A stretch of 64,000 nt of DNA from contig JAACJK010000010.1 in assembly GCA_013368325.1 (NCBI GenBank), positions 124,001 to 188,000 on the forward strand, in the 5' to 3' direction. The position numbers and the translations under genes were made by a program. Origin of the DNA: Ephemerocybe angulata (Eukaryota; Basidiomycota; Agaricomycetes; Agaricales; Psathyrellaceae). Each line of letters opens with the position of its first letter. Position 1 is the first letter of the stretch. Shown here in pieces: positions 57,084 through 64,000 of the stretch. The notes beneath the pieces were generated by a model that ran no database searches, was not told the DNA's origin, and worked only from the letters and a program-made list of their open reading frames with translations.

Positions 57084-59426
57084 TCTAGAAGACAGGTGCA
57101 TCCCGGAGGAAAAGTTTGCTCTCTTCCTTTTTCACCCATCGCGTCACTGCATTCGCTGCTCCTACGACAGCAGACTTGGGCAGCATAGGAGAGACGGCGA
57201 CGTACAACTCGAAAGGCTGCGTGATCTGAAAGAAACCGCTCAGGATGACACTGGATCCTCCCGGGAAATAGGAAGCTTACCCAGCCCATCACGCATTCAG
57301 TTTCCGTGCGGATATATTGTAGCTTGAGTGTCGACTCCTGCCCCGACTTCGCGTGAATAGCGTCGTGGATAGTTTGGTACAGGGTAATTAGTCTGAAAAT
57401 CCAGCAGGTCAGGGTCAGTTTCAATACCGTCGATCATAGTTTAAGGCACAATGCACCTCTGACGATTAGTGGTCCCGTCATATGGATCTTCAAAGATTGG
57501 GTATGTTGTCTGCACCTGTGCTCTTGACTTGTACACAAAATGGCGCAACCCCGGAATTCCAAGGTCCGCGACTGAGAACTCTGTTTGGCCCGTTCTGAAG
57601 GAATGCACGAGCGATCCTAGCGTTCCTTCCACCGCAAGCCTCTATTGAAGTGAAATTGACTGGTCAACTGTCGCTCTCCAGCCAAGATACCAGGTCGGTC
57701 TTACCTTCACAGCAGCCTCGCTCCAACCTCGGATGGCGTCCACGTCTGACCCTCCACTGATGCAAACCAGCGCTACTCCATTGTCATTCAGAATGCTCGA
57801 AGGCGACTTCTGGCTCGACTTGTCGCTGCTACTTGACGCCCGATCCGAGTCATTGGGGCCGCTTGGTGCCGGCGACGCTGCTCGCGAAGGATTCGAGGGT
57901 GGTTCGTCGCTTCTTAGGAAGGAGACGAAGGCATTTACGAAACCAGTGGAATTAAACTTCGGGAGACAGAACGGTATCCAAGATGTTGGAGCTGGGTTGT
58001 TGTATACTGAGGGGGTATTGATGGTGTTTAGAATGATGTGGAGGTCTGGTTGGTGAAGAATTAGATATTGGGGAAACTGGAAAGAAGAAGACTCTAACCG
58101 GCTGGGTGGATGGAGTGTTTCCGAGGGCGAATGAGTGTCAAGACCCTGTCTTTGGCGATAAGGATGATATACAGTATGTCCTAGTCACCTTCAATTGGCA
58201 TTACGGGCAAAGATGGGTTCAGCATACCTTGATCTTGGAAGTCGGCATGAGCGTCTCCGCTATCCGCTTGCGAAGATTCGGGTCGAGCTTGAGGCAACAC
58301 AACGAAGAAGTAGTCATAGCAAGATCACCTTCTACTCTGCTGAGCATCGATACGACGAACGACTCTGCGCCACTCAGCAATCTTCGCAGGTCGAAGTTTG
58401 TCCGCCGCTCGAATATCTTCTTCAATTGTGAGCCAGTAACAATGCTCAGAATCTGCAGATGTAGGTATTCAAGATGTGCCCTGGTCTTCCTTCACAAAAG
58501 GGTCGGTTGAGAGATAGGGCATGAGCGTATTGTGGTATTGGGGCTCGAGAAATGATTTTTTTCGCGTACCGTGGACTCTGGCTCTCCCCATGACGAAACG
58601 CAAACATAGTACAACGGAGAACGCATCAAGAAAGTGATCCTCGTACGCCCCGCATTTATAGACCGAATCTTGTCGCCTTCGTCGATGAAGACAGATATTA
58701 ATGCTTGCATCACGCCGATTACCGAGGCCGTATTGTCATTATCCTCTCTGCCGGGCCGACTGAGAGGGAGTTTAGATGCAAATTCGGTGGATAGACGCCC
58801 AACGTACCTCACGAATACGGGTTTCCCTGCGTTTGTGAGGACAAAGTACTCCCTTGGAGCGTATCGAGAAGCTAATCAGAGATGAGCACGCACCTGCACT
58901 CATTCGTAAAGAGGACTCACCTGCGTTGAAGGCTACTTCGTCGATTGCAAGGGCCTGTTCTGGACGGGTGGACTGTTCCTGGGGCTCTACTCGGGTTAGC
59001 CTCATGAACCTCATGAAACCTCAACTCATAGAGGCATTTCTCACCCTGTTGAATTCCCCTAGAGGACATCGACCTCTTTAGGTGCTCCTTCAACAGCTGC
59101 GCTGATTCAGATGTGTCCATTGGTTGGTCGAGATGGCTGCTTGCTGCAACCTCCTCCAGGACTCCTAGTGAGTCCACAGTGCTATCCGTCTCCTGGACGA
59201 GAATTCCTTCAGTCATATCCATGTTGACGACCGACGACGCGGAGCTGTCCAAAACAGCATCTCTCGTAGGAAGCAATAAGGATTCCAGAGCATTCGGAGG
59301 TCCAGTTGAATGGCTGTGGATGTGGAGATTCGATAACGACGGCGAAGGGCGCAAAGATGGAGGGACGTTCAGACGAGACGGGGCAGCAAAGGAGGATTTC
59401 CTGGACATGTTTGGGGTATGTGACAT
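57084..59426 (-). CDS. MON1: Vacuolar fusion protein Mon1 (Rab7 GEF subunit)
   Basis: With Ccz1, Mon1 activates the Rab7/Ypt7 GTPase on late endosomes and vacuoles. The disordered N-terminus begins MSHTPNMSRKSSFAAPSRLN. Then the longin-like domains: FVLTNAGKPVFVR, DNDNTASVIGVMQALISVFI, TRITFLMRSPLYYVCVSSWG, LHLQILSIVTGSQLKKIFER, RTNFDLRRLLSGAESFVVSM, DLYYVLIIAKDRVLTLIRPR, WIPFCLPKFNSTGFVNAFVS. An insertion of Ser/Pro-rich residues (NPSRAASPAPSGPNDSDRAS) follows. The end reads RLITLYQTIHDAIHAKSGQE, STLKLQYIRTETECVMGWIT, QPFELYVAVSPMLPKSAVVG, ANAVTRWVKKEESKLFLRDA, PVF. Around ten short introns. The family is clear from the C-terminal block. Confidence 0.93.
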
Positions 59427-60489
59427 TGCAAGATCTCAAGATAAGCGCTCAGCCCTGGATTCGAGGTGGTGGTCGGCAACCAAGTGGGATGGTCGGCTAT
59501 TTTGGGCCGCGCGTGGGTCTAGCACCAAGATTGGAAAAACAGCGTACAAAGTTTGAATGTAAGTGACTGTATGTTCTGTCAGTCATTAACACCTTCTGGC
59601 CAACATGTATGACTCGGAGGCTCGGAGGGAACATTCGCAGTGTTCCACACTGTTTCTCCACTACCAGGCCCCAGCAAAAAGTGCTATATAGTGTGAGTAC
59701 GATTTACTTTAGCATCCACGGCCATAGGACCTTGAAAACACCGCATCCCGTCCGATCTGCGCAGTTAACCAGGGTGCCGCCCAGTTAGTACCACGGTGGG
59801 GGACCACGCGGGAATCCCGGTTGCTGTGGTTTTTGCTTTTCTTTTGTCCCATTTCCCGAGTTCCCGAGGACCTGAAAGTTGAATAGTGAATCCCACTTTC
59901 AATTTACGTTACATGTTTGAAGTTACAAGTTATACGTGACCACAGGTTAGAATCCCGTCCCAGACTCACTGGCTCTTGGATTCATTATGACTCAAGTGTT
60001 CAACAGGGAAGCCAGGGCGAGAAGGAAACATTGCGATCCCGCACCTCTGACCCAAGGGCTACACTCGGACGCCCGTGCACTGGTCATAACCTTCCCGATA
60101 ACGACAGACACAGAGCAAGCTCAGTAAGCATTGAAGTTTCGGTGTATTGGATGACTGATCCACTATTGAATGTTTAAGCTAATCATACATGGGACTGTGG
60201 TTTAAATAAGGTGGATAACATACTTAAGAGAACGAATCTAGTCCAAAAGGGTGTTAATGAAGCCAACCACGATGGGGAGGGGAAGCAGCCACAGAGAATA
60301 GGAAAGAAAGTGATAAGGGGGTAATGGTGGCAGGGAAAGGATTGTGCACGTCATGATGTTCAAGTCATACAAGTCTGTTCCGCTGACAAGAAAGAACTCC
60401 GAAGGAAAGGAGAATATAAAGACCAACGAAATGAAACCAAAAAAACCGAAAGAAGGGGCATAAAATGAGAAGAACGAAGGAGGACCTGT
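59427..60489. other. 1.06 kb without a supported gene
   Basis: Upstream of MON1 and downstream of the PH-domain gene, both on the minus strand. The only ORFs (59917-60177 and shorter) are unconvincing. A stretch at 59945-59955 resembles a tRNA B box but has no matching A box. Confidence 0.45.
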
Positions 60490-63400
60490 TTACAGACTGA
60501 CGTGGCCTAACGAGACAACAGAGCCATGAGGGGGCAATGCAAATGCGTTAGAAGGGTCCGCATGGTTCACCTTGCGCCTTGGCGCGACCTTATGGCGCCC
60601 CGAGAGCATTCCGTCCAATACATCAGTAATCAGATCGTCGTCGGGGCTGTTGGGCTGTCCATTTTCCGAGAAGTCGTCGTCGTATTGGACGAGGTCATCG
60701 TCTTCGCGATCGTCTTCGTGGTCGTGGTCGTCGTACATGGAGCTTGACTGGGAAAGAATCGAAGGGGATTGGACTGCAATTTTCGTTGTTGTCGGTGGCG
60801 TCAAGGTCGTAACGAGACTGGGCGCTATGCTGCTCGAAGACACTTCTTGCTCGATAGGCACCAGAATGGTTGGAATCATCTGCTGGGATCCTCGCCTGTT
60901 TCTTGGTGGGGGAGACAGAGACAAAGGGACAACGTCGCCCAAGACCTCTGGTACTGCCACCTCTTGCGAATGGCGCTGAGGGTTAATGTAGTTGCTTTGT
61001 TCGAACAGCCGTAGGGGGATAAAATTGGAGGGGGTGGGTGTTTTGTTGTTCATGTGTAAGAAACTTGTGGCGTCGTTAGAGTTGAAGTCCATGTTTTTTT
61101 CGGTAGTGGGGGTGTTAGGCGTCGATTGCGTATTGAACTTCATGATAGGAGTGACATTTGGTGTCATGGAAGAGGATGTTGTTGCCTGTCGTGAGTTTAC
61201 TGATGAAGAAAGGGGTGAAGTAGTTGAAGAGGGGAGCTCCGAAGAACCGCTGGAAGGTGATGGGGCGCTTAGAATGCGTAGCCGTTGCTTGAGAGACGAG
61301 TGTCGCGAGGCAGTTGGTGTCGAAGACGGCTGAGTAGGCGTGGCTTCTCCGATTCGGGGAGTGGGTGGAAGAGGGGCCATTGGGGGAGGGAAAGGGGCTC
61401 CGACTGTGGCCATGTATGGGTGATGCTGGGAGGGCTCGGGGATAGAATCCAATGTCTGACTTTTCGCACTGCTCGAAGACATTCGGTGATGCTTGATGCT
61501 CGTATTAACGGAGTAATCAATCTCGTCAGGGCGAGGTGGGAGATTAGTGGATGGTGGAGGTTTAGGAGCGATCAAGGATAATCTCATGGCACGCTGAGCC
61601 ATGGAGTTTCTAAAGGACTTCGATGATGCAGGGCGAGAAGACGGTGTTTCTTCGCTGGGGGTTAGTGGGAGAGCCGTCGTGGGCGGTGGGCGTTGAGGAG
61701 GGGGCATGGATAGTCGCCGGGCCGACGATGAGCTAGCTGCACTGTCCTTGGTACTTGAGCTTTTTACACTGTGGGTAGACGACGTAGACGCTCGTTTGTA
61801 GAAAGCTGGTAACCTCGAAACGACACTTTGCTGACTAGAGGTCACACTTGGAGGACGATCTGGGTTGTATGGGTGGGCCAACTGTGTGAGAGATGCTGCA
61901 GCGGGGATAACAGGAGGGGGTCCACTCGGAGGAGTCTGGCGGGGAGGAAGTTGTCTTGACCATCTCTTGTTCATACTCGAACTGCGTTTGGTGCTCGTGC
62001 TTGATCTCCCTGTGTTTTCCGAGCCGTGAGTCTCTACAGAGTGGACAGAAGGTGCTCGAAGACGTTGGTCATAAGAGGTCATCGAAAAAGAGTTGAATTC
62101 CAAAGGGCTTGATGGAGGTTCCGTTTCTGCTTTATCAGTCGATGGTCTTGGCCCAAATGCTTCTGTGACAACATTGTCCGTGTTGAGAGGTGAACGTCCG
62201 AGTTCATCGTGAGTACCCCCAGACGTCGGCCGTAGAGAGGTCCAGCGTTTCCTAGGAGGTGGTTGCAAAGATAAAGCTCCTAATGACAACGCCCTATTGG
62301 CCCGAGTTTTAACATCGGATACCATGGGGGGCGAGCGATTAACCCATTGCTCGCCCTGGCGTTCAGCTAGAACCTTCCGGTCTGTCGATCGGTCCAGGGG
62401 AGTGGGGTAAGGTGTGAACGGGACTGCACTTCGTTGAGAGATCGGAGTATTGATTGTGGCATTGTCCGGGGTACCTGATCGAAGCATCCCTAACAAGTTG
62501 TTTCCCATGCTGGCAAAGCTCTCTTCTGTGTGTTCCCGTTCCGTTTGCTGGCGTTCTGCGTCGGAAGATTGAGCTGTTGCCCGTGAGCCTGAACGAGGTC
62601 GAGAGCTGAACAGCGTCTTCAGAGCAGAAACTGTCCCAGTAGGTTTCGGGACTGTCGATTGGGAGTGCACAGATTGAGAAGAGACTGAAGATGCGTAGTT
62701 GCGATCTGTTGGGGACCTCGGTGGTTGATATTCGTAGAGCGGCGAACTCTGGGGAGCTCTTGAGGCCGACAACCCTTGAGTCCGGATTTTCATGATCACA
62801 TCCAGATCCCCTCTCGGCTCAGAAGTCGTAGGGGTCGTCGGAATGCCAAGGCCCGCCGCAAGTGTCCTGTAGAATCATTAGTCTCCAGGATACCTGTGAA
62901 CCGAAGCTAATTAGGCTGCTACCTTTGCCCTAGAATTGCATTCTTGATCGCAGTTATCCATTTCTGCGACTCGACAGGGTCGATTATATGAACCTGCCAG
63001 ATTGCGTCGTGGGTGCCGTTGCTGCTTTTGCCCGCAACACTTTCGAACCCTTTAATTCGAATGACATTAGGTCGTCCCCCTACTTCTTCGTCCGCGACGA
63101 AGACTGCACTTTCGGTGTGAATTTCGAGCCGTTCTAGCTCCTTGTCGTCGGGCCCCGATGATTTGAAAACATGCAGGTAGGAGACGGCTGGGGATGGGTT
63201 CCGCGATAAGGGGTTGTGGAGGTTGGTCGGGGTAGATAAAATAATGTATCGCGTCTTCCAGTTCTTGGAAGAGAGGGCAAATCGCCGTAGCGACGAGGGT
63301 GGGGTATATTTGGGGAAGTAAGCGCTGCAAGCCAGGAAGGGATTCAGGGCCAGAACATTCGTAGGGAAAGGAGGTATCGGGGTAACCACAATCGAGTTTT

Positions 63401-63929
63401 GCCGTGAATGAGACGCTACTGATCCAGAGCGATATCGCATTGGGTTGTGGGTGGTGGTTATGGAGGAGGTTTCCAGGAAGGATTTATTCCGAATATCGGG
63501 TACAGATTCAGAGTTTCTGGTGTCGCCAAAGCGGCGGAGTTCAGAGGTGTCTGCCGGCGTACGTAAAGCGTCGTCGTCCTCGTCTTCTGTGCTCTCTTCC
63601 TGGGAGTACGAGTCAGGGTGGACCAAGAACGGTGAAATGCCAATCGCCTGCGCCGCCATTTCCCGCAGCCGATTCCGCTCTTCGACCTCCTGGTCGGGTG
63701 GGGGCGCACTAATTTCGATCACATCTGGAAGAACGATAGGCACTGCAGGCTGCCGGACCACAGGGCGCGACTTCCGCCCAAACTTGAAGGAGAGGGCGTC
63801 AGAGGCAGCTCCAAGGATGCTGTTCCTGTTCTTCCGCGAATTGAAGCCACTGGAGGGCGCGCTCGACGAGGCGGTAGAGGGCCGCACACGGTCGTAGGTC
63901 GCGAATGGGTGATTGTTCAGGGATTCCAT
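60490..63929 (-). CDS. PH-domain protein with long disordered tail
   Basis: Two exons joined by a 56-bp intron (62867-62922) give 1127 residues, an exact multiple of three. It starts MESLNNHPFATYDRVRPSTA; the open frame continues 14 codons upstream and a pyrimidine-rich sequence ending TTTAG just before it could be a splice acceptor, so an earlier exon outside the window is possible. The PH-like domain near residues 190-335 shows YFPKYTPPSSLRRFALSSKN, WKTRYIILSTPTNLH, VSYLHVFKSSGPDDKELERL, RPNVIRIKGFESVAG, and the closing helix WQVHIIDPVESQKWITAIKN. The remainder is Ser/Thr/Pro-rich with many S/T-P sites, and ends HADPSNAFALPPHGSVVSLG plus HVSL. Likely a membrane-associated signalling or polarity protein; family not recognised. 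Confidence 0.75.
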
Positions 63930-64000
63930 GCCTCCGTTACCTAAACGAACAAGACAGTGAGGACACGTCAAATATAAACGAATGAGTGCAGATGTTGCTG
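63930..64000 (-). other. Window edge upstream of the PH-domain gene
   Basis: 71 bp, either leader or the 3' part of an intron of the PH-domain gene (the minus strand reads a T-rich run ending TTTAG next to the annotated start). It cannot be decided without upstream sequence. Confidence 0.35.

Noticed and set aside
59945..59955. tRNA-like B box (GGTTAGAATCC)
   Set aside because: One mismatch to the B-box consensus, no A box and no acceptor or anticodon stem upstream.

Overview
The window is nuclear DNA of a filamentous basidiomycete, most likely an agaricomycete. It holds a dense set of eukaryotic housekeeping genes on both strands, almost all broken by many 49-66 bp GT-AG introns. The regulators are of fungal type (a Zn2Cys6 factor, a fungal senataxin), intergenic spaces are short, and nothing looks bacterial or organellar. 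The assignment is inference from gene style and families; no marker gene fixes the species. All exon joins were read by eye.

Layout, left to right. 1-14 kb: 3' part of a phospholipase D, mitochondrial ribosomal protein uL6m, the tRNA-binding synthetase cofactor Arc1, an NAD-type D-lactate/2-hydroxyacid dehydrogenase, a 2-oxoglutarate/Fe(II) oxygenase with a 6-nt microexon, a histone-fold protein, SAGA subunit Sgf29 and translin. 14-25.5 kb: two large RNA/DNA helicases, Sen1 and the ribosome-biogenesis helicase Dhr1/Ecm16, converging on each other. 25.9-35.2 kb: a signal-peptide/single-span surface protein, a 1220-residue low-complexity protein, a small mitochondrial membrane protein of unknown function, pyridoxamine-phosphate oxidase Pdx3 and a kelch-BTB protein. 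35.2-51 kb is looser: an orphan ORF, a CHFR-like RING ligase, a Zn2Cys6 transcription factor, then a 5.7 kb gene-poor island that holds a complete 295-bp non-autonomous DNA transposon (34-bp inverted repeats, perfect 8-bp target duplication) and unassigned ORFs. 50-64 kb: FHA protein SNIP1/Pml1, a zinc-finger factor, mitoribosomal mS41, FAD-type D-lactate dehydrogenase Dld1, the Rab7-exchange subunit Mon1 and a PH-domain protein.

The genes do not form one pathway. Recurring themes are mitochondria (uL6m, mS41, Dld1, the small membrane protein, possibly Arc1 and Pdx3 isoforms), RNA handling (Sen1, Dhr1, SNIP1, translin, Arc1) and D-lactate, with an NAD-type and a cytochrome-type enzyme in the same window. 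The most useful observations are the microexon that supplies the Ser of the oxygenase RxS motif, the complete MITE, in-frame upstream starts on ARC1 and PDX3 that add acid-free basic leaders, the SEN1 intron placed directly before the stop codon, and a same-strand cluster of an 8-bp word in the gene-poor regions. No tRNA, rRNA, CRISPR array or clear secondary-metabolite cluster was seen.
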